Source: JBKEDC01 sp047974225
Lineage (GTDB): Bacteria; Bacteroidota; Bacteroidia; Bacteroidales; Prolixibacteraceae
Assembly: GCA_047974225.1 (NCBI GenBank)
Contig: JBKECD010000202.1
Span: forward strand, 1-12,015
Length of the DNA stretch: 12,015 bases
Reading direction: 5' to 3'
Part shown: in pieces, positions 1 to 7,000 of the stretch
Position numbering within the stretch: position 1 is the first letter of the stretch
How the letters are laid out: every line of letters begins with the position of its first letter
Made by a program: the position numbers and the translations under genes
Notes under the pieces: model-generated
What the model was told of the DNA's origin: nothing
Databases searched by the model: none
The model's input: the letters and a program-made list of their open reading frames with translations, nothing else

Positions 1-19
1 TCGAATCCTGGTATCCCGA
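1..19 (+). tRNA. 3' end of a tRNA, probably tRNA-Pro (cut by window edge)
   Basis: Only the end of the T loop, the 3' strand of the T stem (CCTGG, 7-11), the 3' acceptor strand (TATCCCG, 12-18) and discriminator A19 are present. G72 implies a C1:G72 pair and, with A73, this matches bacterial tRNA-Pro; the complete tRNA downstream has the same acceptor end apart from one base (AATCCCG). The anticodon lies outside the window, so the identity is inferred. CCA is not encoded. Confidence 0.7.
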
Positions 20-25
20 CAGATT

Positions 26-50
26 AAGACCTGCACAAGTAGGTCTTTTT
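26..50 (+). terminator. Intrinsic terminator-like hairpin between the two tRNAs
   Basis: A perfect 7-bp stem, AAGACCT (26-32) with AGGTCTT (41-47), closes an 8-base loop and runs into a short T tract (46-50). It sits directly after the first tRNA end. It may end that transcript or act as a processing hairpin in a tRNA operon. Confidence 0.55.
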
Positions 51-66
51 CGTCAGAAAACAAGTT

Positions 67-141
67 CGGGATTTAGCTCAGTCCGGTTAGAGTACACGTC
101 TGGGGGGCGTGGGGTCGCTAGTTCGAATCTAGTAATCCCGA
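67..141 (+). tRNA. tRNA-Pro (anticodon GGG)
   Basis: A full cloverleaf can be folded. The acceptor stem is CGGGATT (67-73) with AATCCCG (134-140), followed by discriminator A141. The D stem is GCTC (76-79) with GAGT (90-93). The anticodon stem is CACGT (95-99) with GCGTG (107-111), and the loop CTGGGGG (100-106) places anticodon GGG at 102-104 with G at position 37, as expected for tRNA-Pro. The T stem is GCTAG (117-121) with CTAGT (129-133) around TTCGAAT. The C1:G72 pair and A73 agree with bacterial tRNA-Pro. CCA is not encoded. It probably reads CCC and CCU codons. Confidence 0.95.
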
Positions 142-146
142 CAGAT

Positions 147-184
147 AAAAAGCTTTAGTGGTTTCACCGCTAAAGCTTTTTTTG
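147..184. terminator. Bidirectional intrinsic terminator between tRNA-Pro and the Rpn gene
   Basis: A long stem (AAAGCTTTAGTGGT, about 149-162, with ACCGCTAAAGCTTT, about 166-179) encloses a tiny TTC loop, with one G-T wobble. It ends in a T run on the plus strand (178-183) and has an A run on its left side (147-151), so it also reads as a terminator on the minus strand. It would end the tRNA transcript from the left and the convergent Rpn-family gene from the right. Confidence 0.85.
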
Positions 185-207
185 TTTATTTCAACCTCAC
201 GCAATTC

Positions 208-1164
208 CTAATTATCTATTGACAATTGTTTTATCTCTTCTGCTGAAAGACCCGTGGCTACTTGAATCATTTCAACAGAAGCGCCTATGCTTAATAGATT
301 TCGAGCTGCCTTCTCCATTCCTATCGCTTCGCCTTCTGCTCTTCCTTCTTTTCTTCCTTTCTCCATCCCTTTTTTGAGCCCCTCTTTTCGCCCTTCGGCT
401 CTGCCTTTCTTGAGTCCTTTCTTGAGTCCTCGCTCCTCGGCAGTATCAACGGAGTTCTTGATGTCGCGGTAACTCTTCAGACTGTTTTCATAGACTTCCC
501 GTTGTTCAGGGTCGAACTTGGCAATCTCAGCGACTTCAAAAAGACGGGTGAAGACTTGCTCGCGAAGATTATCAGGAATACTATCTAGTCGATGCAGATT
601 GCGAATCACATAAAGCCACTTGTCGAAATGAGTCTCTAGCTCATCGAGCGTCTTAGTGAACTTAGGCATCTCCAGATAGATGTAGGTCAGCTTATTGAAA
701 AAAACCTCTTTCGTAACCACATCAAGCAACTTGACCACCGACTGGTATTTCCCTGGGGGTGTGGGCTCTTCTTTAAATTCAAAATCTAAAATCCCAATCG
801 TATAGACCGATTGCAACTCAAAATTCCAATCCTTGGAACGCTTGGCTTGTTCGGTGATCGGAAAGGTCGAATAATAAACCGACCGATCTTTGAAATATTT
901 TTGTTCTACTTTTTGAAGCTCCACAATAAACCGCTCGCCCTTCTCATTTTCGCAATAAATATCAAAAATAGCTCGCCGCTCATCGCTCGAACCGCCCAGC
1001 TGCTCTGGATTCAAATAGCTCAAATCAACGATCTCGCCTTGCTCCGAACGCAACAACTCATTGAGGAAATCTTTCAATCTTTCCTTGCTAAGCTCCTCAC
1101 CAAATAGCTTCTTGAAACCAAAATCTGTAAACAAATTTACATACTTTTCTCCGTGTGCAATCAT
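208..1164 (-). CDS. Rpn-family recombination-promoting nuclease / PDDEXK_2 putative transposase
   Basis: The 318-residue product has the N-terminal signature of the PDDEXK_2 (Rpn, 'transposase_31-like') family, FTDFGFKKLFG at residues 12-22. The PD-(D/E)xK core is visible: D68 in FDIYCEN, and E82 and Q84 in FIVELQK, the E-x-Q form usual in this family. Residues 85-235 are mixed helix and strand. Residues 245-280 form a Lys/Arg/Glu/Gly repeat with four-residue period (KKG, RAEG, RKEG), then a short C-terminal helical domain (MIQVATGLSAEEIKQL) typical of these proteins. Characterised E. coli members are DNA endonucleases linked to RecA-independent recombination and phage defence, some restrained by a small protein from an internal start. 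The ATG at 1164 is supported by the match to family N-termini and by a promoter 35 bases upstream. The gene converges on tRNA-Pro and shares its terminator. The family assignment is firm; the role here is inferred. Confidence 0.92.
   Translation of the reverse strand: MIAHGEKYVNLFTDFGFKKLFGEELSKERLKDFLNELLRSEQGEIVDLSYLNPEQLGGSSDERRAIFDIYCENEKGERFIVELQKVEQKYFKDRSVYYSTFPITEQAKRSKDWNFELQSVYTIGILDFEFKEEPTPPGKYQSVVKLLDVVTKEVFFNKLTYIYLEMPKFTKTLDELETHFDKWLYVIRNLHRLDSIPDNLREQVFTRLFEVAEIAKFDPEQREVYENSLKSYRDIKNSVDTAEERGLKKGLKKGRAEGRKEGLKKGMEKGRKEGRAEGEAIGMEKAARNLLSIGASVEMIQVATGLSAEEIKQLSIDN
212..225. repeat. Near-copy of the array palindrome at the 3' end of the Rpn gene
   Basis: TTATCTATTGACAA matches the array arm TTGTCTATTGACAA (1595-1608 and 1680-1693) at 13 of 14 positions. 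It overlaps the last codons of the Rpn-family gene (Q-L-S-I-D-N). With the array it places the same motif on both sides of the gene. Chance is possible because the motif is short and AT-rich. Confidence 0.45.
404..428 (-). repeat. 12-bp direct tandem repeat inside the Rpn gene
   Basis: CCTTTCTTGAGT occurs twice head to tail (404-415 and 416-427 on the plus strand). It encodes two successive KKG-type four-residue units in the charged linker of the Rpn-family protein. In-frame 12-bp units of this kind can gain or lose copies by slippage without breaking the frame, so linker length may vary between strains. Confidence 0.75.
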
Positions 1165-1198
1165 GTCCGTATTGTTTTAGAAGTCCCCTTAATAAGCA

Positions 1199-1229
1199 CA
1201 AAGATAAAAATCAATTATGAATTTGCAAT
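1199..1229 (-). promoter_or_regulatory. Bacteroidota-type promoter for the Rpn-family gene
   Basis: On the minus strand TATCTTTG (1206-1199) fits the Bacteroidota -7 consensus TAnnTTTG exactly. ATTG (1229-1226) fits the -33 consensus TTTG in three of four bases, with exactly 19 bases between them, the usual spacing. Transcription would start near 1190, giving a short leader before the ATG at 1164. Thus the hairpin patch further upstream is not part of this leader. Confidence 0.65.
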
Positions 1230-1257
1230 TACGAATTACGAATGGGACTCCCGCAGG

Positions 1258-1447
1258 CAATCCCCAAACGCCCCAAAAGGGCGTTCCGTAGAGCCGCATT
1301 GAATGCGGCTCATGCAACCATGAAAAACAAAAACAGACGCATGTAGAATACAACCCTGAATAACAACCCCCTCCTAGCGGGGCTCTCTGAAATGATGTTG
1401 TGCATTTGCTATAAAGATAACAGGACTCTGCTCCTGCAAACTTGCAG
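1258..1447. repeat. Cluster of GC-rich hairpins, possible dispersed repeat element or structured RNA
   Basis: Several stems sit close together: AACGCCC (1267-1273) with GGGCGTT (1279-1285); GAGCCGCA (1291-1298) with TGCGGCTC (1304-1311), perfect with a five-base loop; a CCCC/GGGG pairing around 1367-1382; and CTGCAA (1434-1439) with TTGCAG (1442-1447). The patch is clearly richer in G and C than its flanks and starts just beyond a short direct repeat (two AATTACGA units). Such patches are often dispersed intergenic repeats in Bacteroidota genomes; that link is inference, and no second copy is in this window. Confidence 0.5.
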
Positions 1448-1503
1448 AAAAGCGCATAAGAAAAAATCAGCATATTTATTCAGCTCTCCAAATATCCCCT
1501 GTC

Positions 1504-1730
1504 TCAATATAGTCTATGTACAGTTGTGTATAGACAATATCGGATATCAAAATTGAGTTTGAACAGTTGTCAACAGACAATGTCGAAGTAAGTATTGTCT
1601 ATTGACAACTCGCAATAGACAATGTCGGACATCGAAATTGAGTTTGAACAGTTGTCAATGGATAATGTCGAAGTCAATATTGTCTATTGACAACTAGCAA
1701 TGGACAATATCGGACATCGAAATTGAGTTT
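1504..1730. repeat. 85-bp tandem repeat array containing TTGTC-N4-GACAA palindromes
   Basis: Two full units (1533-1617 and 1618-1702) are followed by a partial one (1703-1730) and preceded by a degenerate partial one (about 1504-1532). The period is exactly 85 bases. Each unit contains two arms of 16 bases, GTTGTCAAYRGAYAAT and ATTGTCTATTGACAAC, 12 bases apart, which form a long hairpin (1566-1581 with 1594-1609; 1651-1666 with 1679-1694). Each arm is itself an interrupted palindrome TTGTC-N4-GACAA; these lie at 1524 (one mismatch), 1567, 1595, 1652 (one mismatch) and 1680. The sub-motif GACAATRTCG recurs every 42-43 bases. The array has no unique spacers, so it is not CRISPR. Binding sites for a dimeric protein or a mobile-element target are possible. 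Confidence 0.85.
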
Positions 1731-1756
1731 TGCCGTTAATGTATAAGTTGAAAAAT

Positions 1757-1781
1757 TAACTTTTCAAGATGTGAAAAGTTA
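1757..1781. promoter_or_regulatory. Perfect 10-bp inverted repeat
   Basis: TAACTTTTCA (1757-1766) pairs perfectly with TGAAAAGTTA (1772-1781) around a five-base centre, AGATG. There is no T tract long enough for a good terminator, so it could be an operator or an RNA hairpin. It lies 231 bases before the 2012 gene. Confidence 0.45.
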
Positions 1782-1787
1782 TTTACC

Positions 1788-1814
1788 TGCGCAAAAGTGT
1801 TTAATATTTGCGCA
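1788..1814. promoter_or_regulatory. 8-bp inverted repeat TGCGCAAA/TTTGCGCA
   Basis: TGCGCAAA (1788-1795) is mirrored by TTTGCGCA (1807-1814) with 11 bases between. Directly after the previous inverted repeat, it makes a tandem pair of palindromes upstream of the unknown gene at 2012. A protein-binding site or RNA hairpin is possible; no function can be assigned. Confidence 0.4.
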
Positions 1815-2011
1815 AGTCTTATTTAAATCGAATATAAATAAATTTTTTATATCGTTGTTATTCTGTCGATTGTAAAATATTTTGAAAAAAGTTTCGCAGA
1901 AAAGTGCAAAAAGTATGTCGCAAGTATATATGTATATATGAAGGGACAACAGATTGCAATCGCTTAGTCTTCGACAATTAATTATTTTCTTAAATTTCAA
2001 ATTTTACAATT

Positions 2012-2743
2012 ATGACAACGAAAGTTTTAAATGTGAGTGCACGCACTCCAAATGATGACGCCAACAGCTTGGGTCAAGCCATCGTGAGCAAAAAGGGTTT
2101 ATTAGGCGAAGGCGCTAGTGCTTATGCCTTAGCGCTTATGAGCCGTGTGGAAAAGCAGGTGTTCGACCTTAATCAGGTGATTATGGAAGAGCGTGTGAAG
2201 TCCGATTCTCGGCAGTATGTGGTGGAAATGAAGTCGGTTAGCCGTAATTTTTACCGCATGATTGTCTCGTTTGCATCAATGAAAAGCGCCTCGGTTCAGT
2301 TGGCTGCTCAAAATGTGTTGGCGGTGATTACGCCCTATCAAAAGAAATTGGCAAGCAGCACTCGCCAATTGACAGTCAATTCCTACATCACCTCGATGCT
2401 TGCCGATTTGGATGAGATGGATTTGAGTAGCATCTTGTATGCCAACACAACGGTGGGCGAGCTAAAAAAGGCGCAAGCCAATTTTATTGCCTCCTATGCT
2501 GATTATCGTGATTTGCGCAATCAGCAAGTGGCGAAAGCCAATGCCACTCAGCTCAAGAATGAGTTGATTGTGTTGCTCAACACGGAATTGGCGTCCTATC
2601 TCAATGCTATGGTGTATGAGGATGCGTCCACCTATGGAGCGTTTGCCGATGCAGTGGCGAGCATTGTCAGGAGTCATCGGGTGGCACTCAAAACTCGCGC
2701 CACCCGCAGCCGAAATGCCGCAAGTGTAGCAACGCAAGCGTAG
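2012..2743 (+). CDS. Helical protein of unknown function, possibly DUF6261-like
   Basis: The 243-residue product has no signal peptide and no membrane segment. It appears almost entirely alpha-helical, rich in Ala, Leu, Val and Ser, with few Gly or Pro after residue 35. Residues 40-60 and 145-225 carry regular hydrophobic spacing suited to helical bundles (for example LKKAQANFIASYADYRDLR at 151-169 and LKNELIVLLNTELASYL at 181-197). The tail (228-243) is basic then Ala-rich and probably disordered. Length and layout resemble DUF6261 proteins, a Bacteroidota family without known function, but I see no motif that proves it. The ATG at 2012 follows an AT-rich leader with no clear ribosome site, as usual in this phylum. 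The gene stands alone, with palindromes and repeats upstream and a strong terminator downstream, so it is not part of the following locus. Confidence 0.8.
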   Translation: MTTKVLNVSARTPNDDANSLGQAIVSKKGLLGEGASAYALALMSRVEKQVFDLNQVIMEERVKSDSRQYVVEMKSVSRNFYRMIVSFASMKSASVQLAAQNVLAVITPYQKKLASSTRQLTVNSYITSMLADLDEMDLSSILYANTTVGELKKAQANFIASYADYRDLRNQQVAKANATQLKNELIVLLNTELASYLNAMVYEDASTYGAFADAVASIVRSHRVALKTRATRSRNAASVATQA

Positions 2744-2760
2744 TTGAGTGGCGAACAATG

Positions 2761-2810
2761 AAAAGGGGGGGATTCCTAACGAATGGGTTTAGGAATCTCC
2801 CTTTTGTTTT
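2761..2810 (+). terminator. Strong intrinsic terminator after the gene at 2012
   Basis: AAAAGGG...GATTCCTAA (2761-2779) folds onto TTAGGAATC...CCCTTTT (2789-2804) with a small bulge and a nine-base loop, then a T-rich tail (2801-2811). It lies 18 bases after the stop codon and insulates that gene from the anti-sigma factor gene. Confidence 0.85.
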
Positions 2811-2987
2811 TAAAGTTCCCAAATATCTCCAGCTCCTTTTGTTTCGTGAATATCAATCTATTATCAATGGCGTGTAAATTTTTTCTTAAAAAAAGACTTT
2901 TTAAAGCACGTATAAATCCATTCATCATCGTCTTACATCTGTAAACAAGAAATAAGTAGAGCTGTTTTAGCTCGCAATAAAAGATAG

Positions 2988-3998
2988 ATGAACGATATTG
3001 ATGATGAAATAATAGGTCGCCTAGTCAATGGTAATTTGTCGGCAGACGATGAGTTGGTCTTGGAGCAGTGGAAGGCTGAGTCTGAAGACAATGCGCATGT
3101 GCTTGCACAGATGGAGAGCATTGTGGTTGATCTTCAGCGTCTGCATTTCATGCAAGCTGTTGATAGTGCGGCAGCGTTGAGGCATGTGAAGCGCAAGCTT
3201 AACGCTCCATCGCTTTTTAAACGCATGCTTGCGACATGGCAGCAAGTGGCGGCAGTTCTGATTATTCCCTTGATTTTCCTTGTCGCCTATCAATATTTCG
3301 ACGCCAGTCGAGCAAATGATAAATTGGCTGTGGTGTGGCACGAAGTGAGCACTCCCTATGGGTTGAGCTCGAAAGTGGCATTGCCCGATGGCACGGAGGT
3401 GGAGCTCAACGGTCGGAGTACCCTGCGATATCCATCGGCTTTCAGTGGAAAAACTAGAAATGTAGAGCTGCAAGGCGAAGCTTTCTTCCATGTGGCAACC
3501 AATCCCAAGCAGCCATTTGTGGTGAAATGCAATCAAGTTTTGGTGGAAGCTGTTGGCACTGAGTTTAACGTGCTAGAGTTGGAGCAAGGCAAGGTTGCTA
3601 CTTCGCTAGTTGAAGGCAAGGTAAACCTCTACAAACAAGACGGCAATCAAAAAATCATTACGCTTCAACCTGGTCAGACCCTTCAATACGACTGCACCGC
3701 TGCTAAAATATTCAAGCTCGAAAACAGAGATATAGATAAGTATGTGGCTTGGCGAGAAGGAAAGATCATCTTTCGGGGGGATTTGTTTTCGGATGTGTTA
3801 GCGCAGTTGAGTCGGAGATATAATGTGCAATTTGAAGTGAGTCCGGAAATAAATAACGAGCATTCTTTTACTGGCGTATTTGTGGATAAAGACCTGAAAC
3901 AAGTGCTGAGATATATTGAGCTGACAACACCTGTTGTATTCAATACGATATCAGATAAGAGTGATGAAATAAATGTGATTCGAGTAACACGAAAATAA
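2988..3998 (+). CDS. FecR-family anti-sigma factor (inner membrane)
   Basis: The 336-residue protein has the three-part layout of Bacteroidota FecR proteins. A cytoplasmic N-terminal part (1-80) has short motifs such as GNLSADDELVLEQW, which normally hold an ECF sigma factor. One membrane helix spans about 86-103 (QVAAVLIIPLIFLVAYQY). The periplasmic FecR domain (about 120-215) contains STPYGLSSKVALPDGTEVEL and LQGEAFFHVA, and a DUF4974-like tail (260-334) has YNVQFEV and FTGVF. In such systems the STN domain of a TonB-dependent receptor contacts FecR when the receptor is loaded, and FecR then lets the sigma factor activate the locus. The partner receptor follows 27 bases downstream, which supports this role. 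No sigma factor gene is next to it; 2811-2987 is too short for one. The ATG at 2988 gives a normal family length. Confidence 0.94.
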   Translation: MNDIDDEIIGRLVNGNLSADDELVLEQWKAESEDNAHVLAQMESIVVDLQRLHFMQAVDSAAALRHVKRKLNAPSLFKRMLATWQQVAAVLIIPLIFLVAYQYFDASRANDKLAVVWHEVSTPYGLSSKVALPDGTEVELNGRSTLRYPSAFSGKTRNVELQGEAFFHVATNPKQPFVVKCNQVLVEAVGTEFNVLELEQGKVATSLVEGKVNLYKQDGNQKIITLQPGQTLQYDCTAAKIFKLENRDIDKYVAWREGKIIFRGDLFSDVLAQLSRRYNVQFEVSPEINNEHSFTGVFVDKDLKQVLRYIELTTPVVFNTISDKSDEINVIRVTRK

Positions 3999-4025
3999 GC
4001 TGTGGTATTAATATTTAATTCTAAG

Positions 4026-7000
4026 ATGAATAATAAGGTAATAATGACTTGGCAAGAGATTAAAAATCCGCTAAGGAAAATAGGTAGAACTATGAAGTTA
4101 ACTTTTGTACTTACGCTTTGTATGGCGTTTGAGGTTATGGCATCGAGTGCTTTTGCTCAGAATGATAAAGTGTCGATCCGAGAAGTAGGAGCGCCAATAC
4201 GTGAGGTGCTTCGGGAAATAGAAACACAAAGTTCGTACACGTTCTTTTATAACGAGAACCTACTTAATGTGGATCGAAAAGTGTCGGTTAATCTTGAAAA
4301 TGTTTCGGTGCAGCAAGTGCTTAACGAGATATTTGCAGGAAGCAATGTTTCTTATAGTCTCAATGGGACAGATGTAATCCTTCAAACTAACGTAGGGGCG
4401 CAGCCAACAGTGCTTCAGAATAAGGTGATAGGTAAGGTGTCGGATAAAACTGGAGTACCTTTGCCCGGTGTTACAGTTATCGTTAAAGGCACAACCATCG
4501 GAGTTATAACAGATGTGGATGGACGTTATGCTGTAGATACCAAAGGGAAATCAAATGTGCTTGTTTTTTCATTTGTTGGAATGGAAACGCAGGAGATTGA
4601 GCTGTCGGGGAAACAAGAAGTAAATGTTGTTTTGAAAGAAGATGCTATTGGGTTAGAAGAGGTGGTAGCGGTTGGCTATGGGGTGGTGAAAAAAAGTAGT
4701 GTAACAGGCTCTATATCGAGTGTGAAAGCTGAGGACTTGCCCAAAACGGCAACAGCGTCAGTTAGCGGAATGCTATCGGGAAAAGCTGCGGGCATGCAAG
4801 TTTCTCAGAGTAGTGCACAGCCCGGAGGAGGGGTTAATATTGTTATTCGTGGAGCAGGATCGGACAAGGCAGGTAATCAGCCGTTGTATGTCATTGATGG
4901 ATTCCCTGTGAATAATAGCAATGTCGATCCTTCGGAGGGTGATTATAGTGTTGGGAGTAGAAACCCTTTGAACTCAATTAATCCCAATGATATTGAGTCG
5001 GTAGAGATTTTGAAAGACGCCGCTTCGACCGCTATTTATGGAGCGCGAGCTGCCAATGGAGTAATTCTGATTACAACCAAACGGGGAAAAGAGGGGCGTA
5101 CAAATGTAGATTTTTCGTATAACACCTCCGTTCAGCAGATTGATAGATATTACGATATGTTGGATGCAAAAGGGTTTATGGAGTATTCAAACATCTTGGG
5201 GAAAGAACAGTATTTGATTTCTTCTAACCAATATCCATATGGTCCGTTGGCGCAAAATTTCAGTGGATATCAGCCCGCATACACGCAACGAGAAATAGCC
5301 GAGGCGGGGAAGGGCACCGATTGGTGGGATGAGGTTACTCGAATAGGGAAAGTGAATGATGCTAACCTTTCAATTTCGGGAGGAAATAGCAAAACGAACT
5401 TTCTCTTTTCAGTCAATTATTTCGATCAAGAAGGTCTTGTGGTAAACTCTGACTTCATGCGGTTTTCTTCAAGGCTCAATTTAGACCATAAAATTACCGA
5501 CAAACTAAAAGTAGGGGTTTCTTCCACGGCATCGTATATTGATAATGGCAATGTGCAGCTTGGTAATGCTCAATGGCAAGCGTCTGGGGTGTTGGTTGCA
5601 GCCTTACAAATGAGCCCCCTGATTCCGATTTATGACGAAACAGGAGCTTACTCAATCAACCCTAACGATGCGACATTGCCAAACCCTGTGTCTTATCGAG
5701 AGATTGATGATAATACGATTCAAAAACGATTATTGGCAAATTCCTATGTGGAATATGAGCCAATCAAAAACTTACAGTTGCGCACGAGCGTTGGAGTTGA
5801 TACAAAATCGGGCTTGAGAAATAGTTATTTGCCAACAAGCTTTTTATATGGTGCTTCTGTCAATGGGAAAGCAACTAAAGCACTCCAAAACAACATGGAC
5901 TTGCTGTTTAACATGACGGCAAACTATAATTTTACGCTGAGAGATAAACACAATATTAGTGCCCTGATTGGTTATGAGTATCAGGAGTTCTTATATGATG
6001 GTTTCAGCGCAGTGGCAAGTAATTTTTATACGGATTCCTTTGGGAATAACAACATGGGAGCAGGTGAAGGCATACCGACGGTTAAATCGAATAGAAGCGA
6101 AAGCATGTTGGCGTCCTACTTCACTCGGTTGAATTATAATTATGACGAAAAATATATTGCAAGCTTTACTTTGCGCCGAGATGGTTCATCGAATTTCGGT
6201 GAGGGAAACAAGTGGGGACTCTTTCCTTCGCTAGCAGTGGCGTGGCGTGTAATTGAAGAGGATTTCATGGATCCATTGGAGTATGTTAGTAATTTAAAAC
6301 TACGTCTTTCGTATGGTCAAACAGGAAATAGTGGCATTGGAGATAGAGCTTTGGCATACTATGGACCAACGGAGTTCCCATTTATGTTTGGCGATGCTAT
6401 TGCTGTCCCTTCTAATATTATTCAGTTACCTAACAGTAAATTGAAATGGGAAACAACAACCGAATTTAATGTGGGCTTAGACTATGGTTTTCTTCGAGAT
6501 AGAATATCGGGTAGCGTAGAATACTACAATAAGGTAGTTAGCGATTTGCTTGCATTCCGAACTCTGCCTATTTACAGCGAAATACGAAGCGTGGCTGATA
6601 ATATCGGGAAGACCCAATTGAGCGGATTTGAACTTGATTTACACACGGTGAATATCGACCGAAATTTTAAGTGGAAAACAGATTTAAATTTTGCAACCTA
6701 CAACGACAAGTGGAAGGAACGAGACCCCGATGTGGTGCTTAATCCATGGCAAGGAGAAAATGATCCGATACGTTCTATCTATGGATATTTAACAGACGGA
6801 ATTGTACAGGTAGGTCAAGATGTGGCTCATATGGAAAATGAGTTGCCAGGTAATTTAATCTTTAAAGATGTAAATGGTTACGATGAAGATCATCAACTGA
6901 CAGGAGTTCCAGATGGTAAAATTAGTGATGCCGATAAAGTGTTTTTAGGAAGCACCGACCCTGGATTTACTTTTGGGATTGGAAATACTTTTGAATATAA

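Larger units (their letters stand above)
1207..2011. other. Gene-poor intergenic region rich in repeats and hairpins
   Basis: About 800 bases between the Rpn gene and the next plus-strand gene hold no convincing coding region. In order they contain a short direct repeat AATTACGA (1228-1243), a GC-rich set of hairpins (1258-1447), the 85-bp tandem array (1504-1730), two inverted repeats (1757-1814) and a very AT-rich stretch with an alternating TA tract (1923-1938). Open frames here (1189-1473 and 1779-2000, minus strand) have compositions typical of translated non-coding DNA. Confidence 0.7.

Noticed and set aside
1189..1473. Minus-strand open frame of 94 codons in the hairpin patch
   Set aside because: It is rich in Cys, Trp and Phe with no domain pattern, and it reads straight through the hairpins and the Rpn promoter. 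It looks like translation of a structured repeat, not a gene.
1201..1500. Insertion sequence or MITE with terminal inverted repeats
   Set aside because: I found no matching inverted ends or flanking target duplications around the hairpin patch.
1504..1730. CRISPR array
   Set aside because: The 85-base units are alike along their whole length, so there are no unique spacers, and no cas gene is present.
1923..1939. Alternating TA tract as a promoter of the 2012 gene
   Set aside because: It lacks the TTTG ending of the Bacteroidota -7 element and no -33 element stands at the right distance, so I do not call a promoter.
1779..2000. Minus-strand open frame of 73 codons
   Set aside because: Its Asn, Ile, Phe and Lys richness reflects the AT-rich DNA, it overlaps the upstream region of the 2012 gene, and it shows no motif.
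2811..2987. An ECF sigma factor gene upstream of FecR
   Set aside because: The gap is only 177 bases, has no suitable open frame and is too short for a sigma factor of about 180 residues.
3021..3536. Long minus-strand open frame of 171 codons opposite the FecR gene
   Set aside because: It lies fully antisense to a well-recognised gene and its Cys- and His-rich translation has no family pattern.
4002..4025. GTG at 4002 as start of the SusC gene
   Set aside because: It lies four bases after the FecR stop, GTG starts are uncommon in this phylum, and ATG 4026 gives the usual short leader before the signal peptide.
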